From Bradyrhizobium neotropicale (GTDB lineage: Bacteria; Pseudomonadota; Alphaproteobacteria; Rhizobiales; Xanthobacteraceae): a stretch of DNA of 64,000 bases. The notes beneath the pieces were generated by a model. That model did not search any database, had not been told where the DNA came from, and was given only the letters and a program-made list of their open reading frames with translations. Below are positions 8,162 through 17,068 of the stretch, in pieces. The stretch lies in the NCBI RefSeq assembly GCF_001641695.1, contig NZ_LSEF01000033.1, forward strand, positions 118,456 through 182,455, read 5' to 3'. Within the stretch, counting starts at the first letter, position 1; every line of letters starts with the position of its first letter. A program made the position numbers and the translations under genes.

Positions 8162-8559
8162 TGATTCACATCCTTCTCGTCCTGCGGGCGTGCCAGCAAG
8201 GGCCCAGCCCCATTTTCCCAGCATCAGGGTTTAGCACCGCTGCCGGGCGGGTGCGACCTGATCCTGGCCCTTCCTTAACGCATCCTCGGCCGGAATAAAG
8301 CCGCCTGTTCCCTTGGATAGGCCTGATTTGCCGTTCTTTCGGCCTGTTTGGCCCGCGCCCATCTCGCCCCCAGGGAATGCCGAGGATGCGGGGAGACCGG
8401 GCCGGTCGGGTGTGCAGGCCGACCGGTCGAGGGCCAGCCTGACGGCGGCGACCTTCGCGAGCATTCCCGCCCATCGTGAGCGTTGCAAAACTCTCGTCTT
8501 CCGCTCAAGATCACATCGTTTTTGCATTTCGTTTCAGCAGTCGATTTTGAGCTCGATCA
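8162..8559. other. Non-coding stretch upstream of hbdA
   Basis: 398 bp without a gene I can support. It must hold the hbdA promoter. It contains a GC-rich hairpin (CCGGTCGG/CCGACCGG at 8402-8426). Open frames on the minus strand here have no recognisable domain. Confidence 0.4.
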
Positions 8560-8889
8560 ATGTTGCGACGGAATTTCATATGGATGATCGGCGATCCGAC
8601 GAGACCGGCCATCGCGATGTTGCCTGCCAAACCGAGAATGCCGGCGGTCTACCAATCCAGCCCGTTCATGTCGCTGGGTGCGCTGGCGAGCTATCATCCC
8701 AAGATCGAGTCGATCTGCATCAAGGTGGCACGGTACGTCGACCGGGTTTTCAAGGGCGCCAATCCGGCCGAGTACCCCGTCGAGCAACCAGTGATTTTCG
8801 AGCTCGCCGTGAACCTCAAGACGGCCGCGGCACTTGGCGTGACCATTCCCGACAGCGTGCTCGCCCGCGCCGACAAGGTGATCGAATGA
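8560..8889 (+). pseudogene. C-terminal remnant of an ABC_sub_bind-type substrate-binding protein
   Basis: The frame encodes only the last 90 or so residues of a protein of the ABC_sub_bind family (about 320-330 aa, very numerous in Bradyrhizobium). Diagnostic segments in order are GALASYHPKIESI, YVDRVFKGANPAEYPVEQP, ELAVNLKTAAALG and VTIPDSVLARADKVIE. They correspond to the consensus G-x-MSYG ... YVD-x-ILKG-x-PADLPVEQP ... NLKTAKALGLTIP ... ADEVIE. There is no signal peptide or N-terminal lobe, so this is a truncated relic. It ends 59 bp before the next gene. Confidence 0.65.
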
Positions 8890-8948
8890 AAACTTCGCGC
8901 CAAGACGACTGCCTGCATTCACATCGTGCACTTAGCCTGGAGACGATC

Positions 8949-9374
8949 ATGCGCAGCATAGCGTTGACAATCGCATTCGTGATTTCATTGAGCGCGCCGG
9001 CTTCGGCTCAGAAGGCCGAGATTGACGCGATCAACGCGAAATGGATCGAATTTTTCAACAAGGGAGATTTCGCCGGGATCGGATCACTCTACAGCACTGA
9101 TGCAACCGCGCTCCCGCCCGGCTCTCCGATGGTGCACGGCCGAGCAGCCATCGAGGCAATGTGGAAGAGCATGGCCGAACAAGTTGCCGATCCGAAGCTC
9201 ACAACGGTCGACGTCAAGCCACTTGGGCCAGCCGCCGCACGCGAGATCGGCACCTTCGTCCTGAAGACCAAGGGACCGACGCCGCAGGAGGTGACTGGAA
9301 AGTATGTCGTTGTTTGGGAGAAGGTCGGAGATGACTGGAAGCTCGCGACCGACATATGGAACGATGGCAAGTAG
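8949..9374 (+). CDS. Exported SnoaL/DUF4440-like (NTF2-fold) protein
   Basis: A 141-residue protein with a clear Sec signal peptide (MRSIALTIAFVISLSAPASAQ) followed by a cone-shaped NTF2-like domain. IDAINAKWIEFFNKGDFAGI, then LYSTDATALPPGSP and GRAAIEAMWKSM are the usual opening of DUF4440/SgcJ-type proteins, and the C-terminal strand ends with WKLATDIWND. Members of this fold bind small ligands or act as minor isomerases, so no specific activity can be assigned. The ATG at 8949 has GGAGA six bases upstream. A much longer in-frame extension upstream (to 8313) runs through the pseudogene region and is not credible. Confidence 0.8.
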   Translation: MRSIALTIAFVISLSAPASAQKAEIDAINAKWIEFFNKGDFAGIGSLYSTDATALPPGSPMVHGRAAIEAMWKSMAEQVADPKLTTVDVKPLGPAAAREIGTFVLKTKGPTPQEVTGKYVVVWEKVGDDWKLATDIWNDGK

Positions 9375-9474
9375 GCTTCTCTCGTGCGGTAGGACCGCTT
9401 TGCGCCAGAAGCTGGCTTCCGCGCGAGATTGCGGTCGACTGGCAGTTGCATCGACGCGCGAAAGATTCCACCGA

Positions 9475-10197
9475 CTAGTGATGCAGTAGCACGGCCTCCC
9501 GAATGGCTCGGCTCGAGCCTAAGACGGATGCGAGCCCCAGAGCCATCAGCAGCACGCCAAGCCACCTCCAGTCCCACCCATCATCGCCGGCCTCGATGGT
9601 TGGAAAGGCTAGCGGCGTCGCCGAAGACGCGGAAGCGGCAACCACGTCACTGGCGGCCGGCGCGGCCGCCAGAAGCGCCTCCACGTCGACCTGACTCGGC
9701 GTGATGCGGTCAGCCGTCAGCCGGTCGTTCGCGCGGTTGAGAACGGGAGCCAGCGTGGTCGCGGTCGCGAGAGGATCGGCATCAGCCACCTGCACGGGCG
9801 CGGAAGGGCTTGGCCGAGACGTATCCACAGGTACTGAGCGAACCAGCTCCGCGCGCGCATCCACCGCAACCTTCCGCGTACGCCCTGCAGTCTCGTTCTC
9901 CCGAGCCGTGGCATATTTGGCGGCGCGGCGCTGAAGCAGCTTCTTCATCGGCGCGGTCCCTTCTGCAGCCTGAAACCAGCATTTGCGACGGCCCTCCAAT
10001 CGATAGACCCAGTGCTGGCCGTCGGCGGTCGACTTACCGGGTCGCGGCACGCACGCCTCTTGCTCGGATGTGGGCGCGGGCGGTGTCGGGGGAGCGACAT
10101 TAAAGAAGTCGGCGAAAGGGTTCGAAGACGCGGGCGACGTCGAGAGGGCTGCAAGAAGGACAAAACCGGCGAAGTAAAATCGCAAATGACCGGACAT
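9475..10197 (-). CDS. Hypothetical exported protein with C-terminal membrane anchor
   Basis: 240 residues from the start MSGHLRFYFAGF at 10197; the longer frame to 10257 would bury the signal sequence. The N terminus is a signal peptide or anchor (FAGFVLLAALSTSPASS). A proline-rich linker follows (NVAPPTPPAPTSEQEACVPR) with a short Cys-containing segment, VYRLEGRRKCWFQ, typical of a family common in Bradyrhizobium. A long low-complexity Ala/Thr/Val region comes next, then one C-terminal helix (WLGVLLMALGLASVLG). It is probably anchored at the inner membrane facing the periplasm. Function is unknown. It is convergent with the gene at 8949. Confidence 0.65.
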   Translation of the reverse strand: MSGHLRFYFAGFVLLAALSTSPASSNPFADFFNVAPPTPPAPTSEQEACVPRPGKSTADGQHWVYRLEGRRKCWFQAAEGTAPMKKLLQRRAAKYATARENETAGRTRKVAVDARAELVRSVPVDTSRPSPSAPVQVADADPLATATTLAPVLNRANDRLTADRITPSQVDVEALLAAAPAASDVVAASASSATPLAFPTIEAGDDGWDWRWLGVLLMALGLASVLGSSRAIREAVLLHH

Positions 10198-10424
10198 GGA
10201 AAACCCCGGTGTTGCGCCCCGCCCGGCCCTGACCTTTGGCCGTGACCTGGGTCGCAATGCGGCTTAAATCCGGCGGCGCGGTGGATTCATTTCTGGCAGT
10301 CGGCGTCGAAAGTGCGAACTACCAGACTGCCTCTTCTGAGGTTAATCAGAAATGGCCGATTTGCACACCAAGCGCACTCGCGGGTCAAAGCCGAACGGAG
10401 CGAAGGCGGCCAGATCGCGCGCCG

Positions 10425-10712
10425 CTATTGGATTTTGGCCAGGCACTCCTTTAGCCGCTCAAGCTCCGAGCGAACTTGAGACTCCATGGCGCCTTGTAAA
10501 GCTACCGTACCTTTGCTGAGCAATTCCCCTGAGGCCTTCCTGTCCAGGTTCTGTCTCCAATCCCGGATTGCCTGCTTGACCTCCCGTTGCGCCTGCGTGG
10601 TCGACTTGAGGTACGTCTGTATGCAGGCGTCGGTCGACGAGCACGTCTGGCACTCTTGGGCGGCGGCCGGACTCGAGACAAGCAGGGCGAGTGTCGCAGC
10701 AAGGACCTTCAT
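10425..10712 (-). CDS. Small exported Cys-containing protein (95 aa)
   Basis: The N terminus MKVLAATLALLVSSPAAAQ is a classical signal peptide. The mature part of about 76 residues has four Cys (ECQTC near the start, DAC, and KEC near the end) and is otherwise helical and rich in charged residues and Gln. It resembles a small periplasmic disulphide-stabilised helical protein. GGAGGATGG lies upstream of the ATG. It is divergent from the ClpP-like gene across 308 bp. No family is recognised. Confidence 0.65.
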   Translation of the reverse strand: MKVLAATLALLVSSPAAAQECQTCSSTDACIQTYLKSTTQAQREVKQAIRDWRQNLDRKASGELLSKGTVALQGAMESQVRSELERLKECLAKIQ

Positions 10713-11020
10713 CGCTCCATCCTCCCATTACACCATATCAGCGTGCCGGCATCTCGTCGCGCGCCAAAGATCCGCCACAAACCAAGACGCGATCGTTTCG
10801 CAACGATTCCGCTAACTCATCGAAATGCAAAGGGTTTCCGCCAGGGAACAGTGCGCGTGCATGCACCGCGCAACAAACGTTGCAGTTAGTTTAAGCGGCG
10901 GCCGGGAGCCGCTAATTCGACTTCCGGCGTCACACCTGAACCGTCGTCGGCCATTGTTTTCCGGCCTGATGCGCTACGGCGGACGTCCGCATCACAACAT
11001 CAACTTGGGTAGGGACATTG
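10713..11020. other. Divergent intergenic region
   Basis: 308 bp between two divergent genes for small exported proteins. Both promoters should be here, but I see no clear palindrome, hairpin or additional gene. Confidence 0.4.
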
Positions 11021-11560
11021 ATGAAAATTCTGTCTGCGCTGCTCACGGCAGCGCTCTTGCTCGCGGGCATGGGGTCAGGCCACGCGGCGGTTCGGATTGC
11101 AGACGACCCGGGTGGGCAGATTGGAGAGTACCTCTCCAAGTACAGCGAACTCCGCGCTTCAGGCCAAACGGTGATGATCGATGGCCTTTGCGCTTCGGCC
11201 TGCACCATCCTCCTCTCGACAATCCCTCACGACAAGATTTGTGTCACCTCGAACGCGACGCTTGGCTTTCACGCCGCTTATGATTTCGCCGGCAATGGCC
11301 GAACTGTCACTAATCCTGAAGCAACCCAGTTGCTCTATTCGGGGTATCCATCCCAAGTGCGGCGTTGGATTACAAGTCGCGGCGGTCTGACCCGCAGAAT
11401 GATCTTCCTTCGCGGCAGACAGCTCCAAGCCATGTATCGCCCGTGCTACGTCGATGCCCGTGCTCCCGCCGCGGTGCCAGCCAACCCTGCTTTCGTCGAC
11501 CAGGACCAGCGCGGCTTCCTCGCCAGTTTTGGCGCCCGATTGGCACCAATCCGCAAATAA
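11021..11560 (+). CDS. Periplasmic ClpP-like (COG3904-type) protein
   Basis: 179 residues with a signal peptide (MKILSALLTAALLLAGMGSGHA). The mature part looks like the ClpP/crotonase-fold periplasmic proteins once grouped as COG3904. SGQTVMIDGLCASACTILLS holds the candidate nucleophile Ser in the CASAC motif, and ICVTSNATLGFHAAYD places a His where a catalytic His would sit. The two Cys around the Ser are usual in this group. A hydrolytic role on peptides or the envelope is plausible but unproven. The ATG at 11021 is preferred to a TTG at 11018; AGGGA lies five bases upstream. Two genes for exported proteins surround it. Confidence 0.65.
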   Translation: MKILSALLTAALLLAGMGSGHAAVRIADDPGGQIGEYLSKYSELRASGQTVMIDGLCASACTILLSTIPHDKICVTSNATLGFHAAYDFAGNGRTVTNPEATQLLYSGYPSQVRRWITSRGGLTRRMIFLRGRQLQAMYRPCYVDARAPAAVPANPAFVDQDQRGFLASFGARLAPIRK

Positions 11561-11653
11561 ATGGCTCGGCTCTGATAGCACCTGCACTCTCGCGCAACCT
11601 CGCGCGAGAGCCCGCCGAATGCTGCATCCAAAATCAGTCAAGGAGCCCCGATC

Positions 11654-12151
11654 GTGTTTCGCTTGAGCGCCGCAATTTGCGGCGCCGTAATGACGCTTGC
11701 CACTTCATCCGTTGCCATGGCTCGGAGTGAAATCGGCGCGGTTCGTTCAGATGCCGTCGATAGCGCCGCTTCTGGACCCGCGATCGTCGGCGCAGCCTCC
11801 ACGTACAACCCGTTCCGGCCCGGATATCGGGAGGGCGGCGTGAACACAGCCTCCGGGGAGCGCTATGATCCATCTGCGTGGGCGGCGGCCATCAAGACTG
11901 ATTTGCGTAAGAAGTTTGGCGGGGTTCAATTTGGCGCGAAACCGAAATATGCCCTCGTCGAGGGTGCAGGCAAGAAGGCCATCGTCAAAATAAACGATGT
12001 AGGACCTCTCACGCCTGGTCGCATCATTGATTTGAATGAGCGGACGATGCGCCATTTCGATCCAAGCCTGCAACGAGGAGTCATTGCTGGCGTCAAGGTT
12101 ACGCCGCTTGCAGGCGACGATTGGACACCCGGACCAATTGCCTATACGTGA
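11654..12151 (+). CDS. RlpA-like double-psi beta-barrel exported protein
   Basis: 165 residues starting at a GTG (11654) with GGAG eight bases upstream. After the signal peptide (MFRLSAAICGAVMTLATSSVAMA) there is one RlpA-type double-psi beta-barrel. NTASGERYDPSAWAAAI corresponds to the conserved TASGE..D....TAAH segment, and VKINDVGPLTPGRIIDLNE to the V.INDRGP...GR.IDLS segment. RlpA proteins bind or cleave denuded peptidoglycan. The catalytic Asp of that motif is present, but the C-terminal SPOR domain is missing, so this is a short single-domain variant. Cell-wall binding is likely; lytic activity is uncertain. Confidence 0.75.
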   Translation: MFRLSAAICGAVMTLATSSVAMARSEIGAVRSDAVDSAASGPAIVGAASTYNPFRPGYREGGVNTASGERYDPSAWAAAIKTDLRKKFGGVQFGAKPKYALVEGAGKKAIVKINDVGPLTPGRIIDLNERTMRHFDPSLQRGVIAGVKVTPLAGDDWTPGPIAYT

Positions 12152-12236
12152 TTGCAGGCTGCAGCGGCACCAACGTCCGCTTTGCGAGCGCCCTTAGCGG
12201 ACATGTTGCAGCCGCATCGCGACACCTGCGTCTCGC

Positions 12237-13715
12237 TCACGAAAGACGCAGCACCTTTCCCGGGTTCATGATGTTCCTGGGATCGAGCGCCCGCTTGATC
12301 GTGCGCATGATGTCGAGCTCGGTCCTGGAGCGATAGTGCGCCAGCTCGTCGAGCTTCTCGATGCCGATGCCATGCTCGGCCGAGATTGAGCCTCCCATCG
12401 AGGTGATGAGGTCGTTGACGACCCGCGTGATCGCCGCGGAATATTGGTCGAGCGTCTCGCGATCCATGCCCTTTGGACCCATGAAGGAGAAGTGCAAATT
12501 GCCGTCTCCGATATGGCCGAGGGGGTATGGGCGGATCGTCGGCAGGATCTCGAGCACGGCTTTGAGACCCTTGTCGATGAAGTCAGGGATTATGGAGACC
12601 GCGACCGACACGTCGTAGCTCAAGCCGGGCCCCTCGGTGCGCGAGGCCTCGGCCACGCTTTCGCGAATGCGCCACATGTTGCGCGACTGCGCTTCCGTTT
12701 GCGCGATCACCGCATCCAGCACGCGGCCCGCCTCGAGTTGGTCGGCCAGGAACTGCTCCATCTTGTCCGACATGCCCGCAGCGCCGTCCTGCCGCGGCCG
12801 GGCCGACGACCATTCGAGCAGGAGATACCATTCGGTCGCCGCCTTGAGCGGATCCTGGGTGCCGGGTATGTGGCGCAGCACCATGTCGGTGCACGCGCGG
12901 CTCATGAGCTCGCAGGAGCCGACATTGTCGTCGGAAGGGGCATACGCTTCCGACAGGATCTCGATGGCGGCTAGCGGATCGCGGATGGCGAGCCACGCCG
13001 TGCACACGTCCTTTGGCGCGGGCCAGAGCTTCAGCACCGCCTTGGTGATGATGCCGAGGGTGCCTTCGGCGCCCATGAACAGATGCTTGAGGTCGTAGCC
13101 GGTATTGTCCTTCTTGAGTGCACGCAAGCCATCCCAGACGTCGCCGTTGGCGAGCACGACCTCGAGGCCCAGCACCAGATTGCGCGCATTGCCATAGCGC
13201 AACACCTGCACGCCGCCGGCATTGGTCGACAGATTGCCTCCGATCATGCACGAGCCCTGGGCACCCAGGCTGAGCGGAAAGAAGCGGTCATGACGTGCAG
13301 CCGTGTCCTGAAGCGTCTCGAGGATGCAGCCCGCCTCCACGGTCATGGCGTAACCGACGGGATCGACATTCAGCACATGGTTCATGCGGCCGAGCGACAG
13401 CAGGATGCCGCGATGCGTAGGCCACGGCGTAGCGCCGCCCATCAGACCGGTGTTGCCGCCCTGCGGCACGATGGCAATGCCGTTGTCATAGCAGAGCTTC
13501 ACGACAGCGGAGACTTCCGCGGTGCTGGCGGGACGCACGACCGCTGCAGCCTGCCCGGCCAGCGCGCCGCGCCAGTCGGTCACGAACGGCCGCTTGTCCT
13601 GCTCGTCCAGGATCAGGCCCTTGTCGCCCACGATTACCTGCAAGCGGTCGAGAATGGCAGCGGTCACGGGCGCGGTCGGAATGGAGGGAATGGTGGGAAG
13701 GGCTGCACCCGGCAT
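12237..13715 (-). CDS. FAD-linked oxidase of the GlcD / D-2-hydroxyacid dehydrogenase family
   Basis: 492 residues, the usual size. The N-terminal FAD-binding PCMH domain shows VPQGGNTGLMGGATP and LGAQGSCMIGGNLSTNAGG, and further on HLFMGAEGTLGIIT. The C-terminal FAD-oxidase domain ends with HIGDGNLHFSF (metal-binding His) and SAEHGIGIEK followed by PRNIMNPGKVL. This arrangement is shared by glycolate oxidase GlcD, D-lactate dehydrogenase and D-2-hydroxyglutarate dehydrogenase. The electron acceptor and substrate cannot be separated from sequence, and GlcE/GlcF partners are absent, which favours a stand-alone D-2-hydroxyacid dehydrogenase. GAGAGGA precedes the ATG. It is divergent from hisC. 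Confidence 0.88.
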   Translation of the reverse strand: MPGAALPTIPSIPTAPVTAAILDRLQVIVGDKGLILDEQDKRPFVTDWRGALAGQAAAVVRPASTAEVSAVVKLCYDNGIAIVPQGGNTGLMGGATPWPTHRGILLSLGRMNHVLNVDPVGYAMTVEAGCILETLQDTAARHDRFFPLSLGAQGSCMIGGNLSTNAGGVQVLRYGNARNLVLGLEVVLANGDVWDGLRALKKDNTGYDLKHLFMGAEGTLGIITKAVLKLWPAPKDVCTAWLAIRDPLAAIEILSEAYAPSDDNVGSCELMSRACTDMVLRHIPGTQDPLKAATEWYLLLEWSSARPRQDGAAGMSDKMEQFLADQLEAGRVLDAVIAQTEAQSRNMWRIRESVAEASRTEGPGLSYDVSVAVSIIPDFIDKGLKAVLEILPTIRPYPLGHIGDGNLHFSFMGPKGMDRETLDQYSAAITRVVNDLITSMGGSISAEHGIGIEKLDELAHYRSRTELDIMRTIKRALDPRNIMNPGKVLRLS

Positions 13716-13942
13716 GTATTCCTCTCTTTTTGCGGCTCTTCTGCGCAGCCTGGGTGCGCCGGCCTTCGTTCTTGTTTTCGGTTCTGGACGTTTGCGGCCG
13801 ACCCTAGCATGAGGGCAGCGCTTGCGGGAACGTCTCCGGCTGCGACGCTGGTGCAGATCTGCTTCGAATGCTCAACGGGAGGCGCACTTCCACCGACGCC
13901 CGGCATATCCTACTGTGCTCCGATCAACTTGGATCGGAGATC

Positions 13943-14995
13943 ATGAGCCGCTTCTGGAGTCCGGTCGTCCATACGCTGTCGCCCTACGTGCCGGGCGAGC
14001 AGCCGAAGCAGGACGGCATCGTCAAGCTCAATACCAATGAGAACCCCTACCCGCCCTCGCCGCGCGTGCTGGCGGCAATCGCATCGGCTGCGGAGCGGCT
14101 GCGCCTCTATCCCGATCCGCGGGCGACGCGGCTGCGCGAGGCGATCGCGGCGGGCTGCGATGTGGCACCCGAAGAGGTGTTCGTCGGCAACGGCTCCGAT
14201 GAGGTTCTGGCCCACACCTTCCAGGCCCTTCTGAAGCACGATGCGCCGCTGCTGTTCCCCGACGTCACCTACAGCTTCTATCCCGTCTATTGCGGCCTCT
14301 ATGGGGTCGCTCACGAGGAGATGCCACTCGATGGCGCGATGAGAATTGAGCTCGCCGATTACCGGCGACCATCGAGTGCCATCCTGCTCTGCAATCCGAA
14401 CGCGCCCACCGGCATCGCCCTGCCGCGCGACGCAATCGCCGCCCTGCTCGCCGAATATCCGGACCGGCTGGTGGTGGTCGACGAGGCCTATGTCGATTTC
14501 GGCGCGGAGAGCGCCGTGCCGCTCGTTGCACGTCACGACAATCTGCTCGTCGTCCAGACCTTCTCGAAATCGCGCTCGCTCGCCGGCTTGCGGGTTGGTT
14601 TTGCGATCGGTCAACGGCCGCTGATCGAAGCGTTGGAACGGGTGAAGGACAGCTTCAACTCCTATCCCGTCGATGGCCTCGCCATCGCCGGCGCGGTCGC
14701 GGCCATCGAGGACGACGAGTGGTTTCGGCGGACCCGCGCCCGCATCATCGCAAGCCGCGAAGCGCTGACCCGCGATCTCCGGCAGCTCGGCTTCGAGGTG
14801 CTGCCTTCGCTCGCGAACTTCGTCTTTGCGCGTCATCGCAGCCAAAGCGGAGCCGATCTCGCGGCTGCGCTTCGGCAGCGCGGCGTTCTGGTCCGGCATT
14901 TCAAGAAGCCGCGCATCGAAGACTTCCTGCGCATCACGGTCGGAACGGAAGAGCAGTGTGGCCGGCTGATTGAAGTGCTGCGCGATCTGATCTGA
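13943..14995 (+). CDS. hisC: Histidinol-phosphate aminotransferase
   Basis: A 350-residue class I/II PLP aminotransferase of the HisC branch. It has the N-terminal substrate segment [15 protein letters not shown], then [14 protein letters not shown] and [25 protein letters not shown] and VVDEAYVDF follow, with the PLP-binding Lys in [18 protein letters not shown]. The enzyme converts imidazole-acetol phosphate and glutamate to histidinol phosphate in histidine synthesis; some copies also act on aromatic amino acids. The start [10 protein letters not shown] at 13943 with GGAG upstream is preferred to the Met at 13868. It stands alone with no other his gene, so it may be a second copy. A 7-bp-stem hairpin (15005-15023) follows. 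Confidence 0.88.
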   Translation: MSRFWSPVVHTLSPYVPGEQPKQDGIVKLNTNENPYPPSPRVLAAIASAAERLRLYPDPRATRLREAIAAGCDVAPEEVFVGNGSDEVLAHTFQALLKHDAPLLFPDVTYSFYPVYCGLYGVAHEEMPLDGAMRIELADYRRPSSAILLCNPNAPTGIALPRDAIAALLAEYPDRLVVVDEAYVDFGAESAVPLVARHDNLLVVQTFSKSRSLAGLRVGFAIGQRPLIEALERVKDSFNSYPVDGLAIAGAVAAIEDDEWFRRTRARIIASREALTRDLRQLGFEVLPSLANFVFARHRSQSGADLAAALRQRGVLVRHFKKPRIEDFLRITVGTEEQCGRLIEVLRDLI

Positions 14996-15004
14996 GCCAG
15001 GACT

Positions 15005-15023
15005 GGCGGCGGACCACGCCGCC
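15005..15023 (+). terminator. Hairpin after hisC
   Basis: GGCGGCG and CGCCGCC pair around a five-base loop (gacca), starting ten bases after the hisC stop codon. The stem is short but GC-only; no T-run follows. Confidence 0.4.
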
Positions 15024-15186
15024 GCATCGCGCTAGCCGGCAAGATGCGACAATATAGCTGACAAATCCGAATATCGGCGAAGTGGCTACGCTGGGCTTTT
15101 TCCGGTCGCGCCGGCGCCAGAAGCACATTGCACTTTTGTGACATAGACCACATTGGCCTGGTGTTGGAACTGCTAGGGTCGCGCCC

Positions 15187-16236
15187 ATGACAAAGCGTCT
15201 CAGGCTACCGATCATCTTCACCGCCCTGGTCATGGCGACGCAAAGCTTTGCTGCCGACACCAGGGGTGCGGGCTCAACCTTCGTTTCGCCGGTGATGGCG
15301 AAATGGATCGACGCCTACAAGGCCAGGACCGGCAACATTGTCAGCTATCAATCGGTGGGCTCGAGCATTGGCGTCGGCTTGATCAAGAAGGAAGCCGTCG
15401 ATTTCGGCGCAAGCGACATGCCGCTTGATCCCAGAGAATTGGACAAGCTCGGCATGATGCAATTCCCAATCGTGGTCGGAGGCGTCGTGCCGGTGGTGAA
15501 TATTGACGGCATCAAGCCTGGCCAGATTCGCTTCACGGGAGCGATGCTTGCAGACATCTATCTCGGCAAGCTCAGGTCCTGGAACGATCCCGCCATACGG
15601 GCGATAAATCCCGACATCAAGCTGCCGAGCACGCCGATCACCGTCGTTCATCGCATTGACGGATCCGGAACGACTTTCAACTGGTCGAACTACCTCTCGA
15701 AGGTCAGTCCTCAATGGAAGACGACGGTCGGAGAAGGCACTTCGGTCGAGTGGCCGCTCGGATTGGGCGGACGCGGCAATGACGGCGTCGCCTCGCTCGT
15801 CAGTCTCGTTCCCGGCTCGATCGGCTATCTCGAATACACCTACGCACTGCAACGGCTCGACAAGATTTCCTTCGGTGTCGTGCAGAACAGCGCAGGCAAC
15901 TTCGTTGTCCCCGATGCCGCATCGTTCCAGGCAGCGGCCTCGAGCGCGGACTGGAAGGCAGAGAAGGATTTCCATCTCGTGCTCACCAATGCGCCCGGCG
16001 AGGACGCATATCCGATCACCGCCACGACGTTCGTATTGATGCCGAAGACCGCGAAATCTCCGGAACGGTCGGCGGCCGCGATCGACTTCATTCGTTGGTC
16101 GCTGGAGAACGGAAAATCCCAGGCCGAAATGCTCAACTACGTTCCCTTGCCGCCTGCCTTGATCGAGCAGATCGAACACTACTGGCAGCAAGGCGTTGAA
16201 GCGCCCACGGTGGCATCAGCGGCCGGCAAGCGCTGA
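15187..16236 (+). CDS. pstS: Phosphate ABC transporter periplasmic binding protein
   Basis: 349 residues with a signal peptide ending in SFAAD. The mature N terminus TRGAGSTFVSPVMAKW is the PstS opening, followed by SYQSVGSSIGVGLI, DFGASDMPL and VHRIDGSGTTFNW. These loops bind phosphate in the PstSCAB transporter. The protein delivers phosphate to PstC/PstA in the inner membrane, but no pstC, pstA, pstB or phoU follows, so it must serve a transporter encoded elsewhere or act as a separate phosphate-sensing or storage protein. AGGG lies nine bases before the ATG. I could not make out a convincing Pho box upstream. Confidence 0.9.
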   Translation: MTKRLRLPIIFTALVMATQSFAADTRGAGSTFVSPVMAKWIDAYKARTGNIVSYQSVGSSIGVGLIKKEAVDFGASDMPLDPRELDKLGMMQFPIVVGGVVPVVNIDGIKPGQIRFTGAMLADIYLGKLRSWNDPAIRAINPDIKLPSTPITVVHRIDGSGTTFNWSNYLSKVSPQWKTTVGEGTSVEWPLGLGGRGNDGVASLVSLVPGSIGYLEYTYALQRLDKISFGVVQNSAGNFVVPDAASFQAAASSADWKAEKDFHLVLTNAPGEDAYPITATTFVLMPKTAKSPERSAAAIDFIRWSLENGKSQAEMLNYVPLPPALIEQIEHYWQQGVEAPTVASAAGKR

Positions 16237-16279
16237 GGCCCGAAACTGGCCTCTTCGGGGGCACACGCCGATCTTCCCG

Positions 16280-17050
16280 CTAGTGGATGATCTGGTTGAG
16301 AAAGCCTTTGGCGCGCTGGGTGCGGGGCGCCCGGAAGAACGTCTCGGGATCGGCCTCCTCGACGATGCTGCCCTGGTCCATGAACACGACGCGGTCGGCG
16401 ACTTCGCGCGCAAAACCCATTTCGTGGGTCACGCAGACCATGGTCATGCCCTCGGCCGCGAGCTGCACCATCGTGTCCAGCACCTCCTTGACCATCTCCG
16501 GATCGAGCGCCGAGGTCGGCTCGTCGAACAGCATGATCTTCGGCTGCATGCACAGCGCGCGGGCGATGGCGACGCGCTGCTGCTGGCCACCCGAGAGCTG
16601 CGCCGGATATTTGTCCGCCTGACTGTGGATACGCACCTTCCGGAGCAGGTCCATCGCGCGCTCACGCGCCTCGGGACGCGAGAGCCCGCGCACCTTCATC
16701 GGCGCCAGCATGCAATTCTCGACGACCGAGAGATGCGGAAACAGGTTAAAGCTCTGGAACACCATGCCGACCTCGGAGCGCACGCCGTTGATGTCGGCCA
16801 TGCGGTCGGTCAGCTCGACGCCATCGACGACGATCCGACCCCCGTCGTGCTTTTCGATGTGGTTGATGCAGCGGATCAGCGTCGACTTGCCTGAACCGGA
16901 CGGTCCGCACAGGACGATCTTCTCGCGCTTCGCGACGGTGAGATTTACATCATTCAGGGCGGTGAAGCCGCCGAACCGCTTCACCAGATTCTCCACGACG
17001 ACGATCGTGGGCGAACGATCAGCCAGGGGTGTTGCGATTTCATGTTGCAT
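16280..17050 (-). CDS. Polar amino-acid ABC transporter ATPase
   Basis: 256 residues, GlnQ/AapP-like. Walker A is GPSGSGKST, the signature [15 protein letters not shown], Walker [14 protein letters not shown] and the switch His in VTHEMGFA. It drives import by the two permeases encoded immediately upstream and receives substrate from the binding protein at 18617. It is the last gene of a five-gene minus-strand operon (aminotransferase, binding protein, permease, permease, ATPase) and ends tail-to-tail with pstS. A short N-terminal extension ([15 protein letters not shown]) precedes the first strand, which is slightly longer than usual. Confidence 0.92.
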   Translation of the reverse strand: MQHEIATPLADRSPTIVVVENLVKRFGGFTALNDVNLTVAKREKIVLCGPSGSGKSTLIRCINHIEKHDGGRIVVDGVELTDRMADINGVRSEVGMVFQSFNLFPHLSVVENCMLAPMKVRGLSRPEARERAMDLLRKVRIHSQADKYPAQLSGGQQQRVAIARALCMQPKIMLFDEPTSALDPEMVKEVLDTMVQLAAEGMTMVCVTHEMGFAREVADRVVFMDQGSIVEEADPETFFRAPRTQRAKGFLNQIIH

Positions 17051-17068
17051 CCTGGTCTCCTCTCCAGA

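Noticed and set aside
8231..8527. 98-codon minus-strand frame upstream of hbdA
   Set aside because: No ribosome-binding site or recognisable family; composition does not resemble neighbouring genes.
15100..15186. Pho box upstream of pstS
   Set aside because: Only a weak TGTGACAT-like half site; no second copy at the required spacing.
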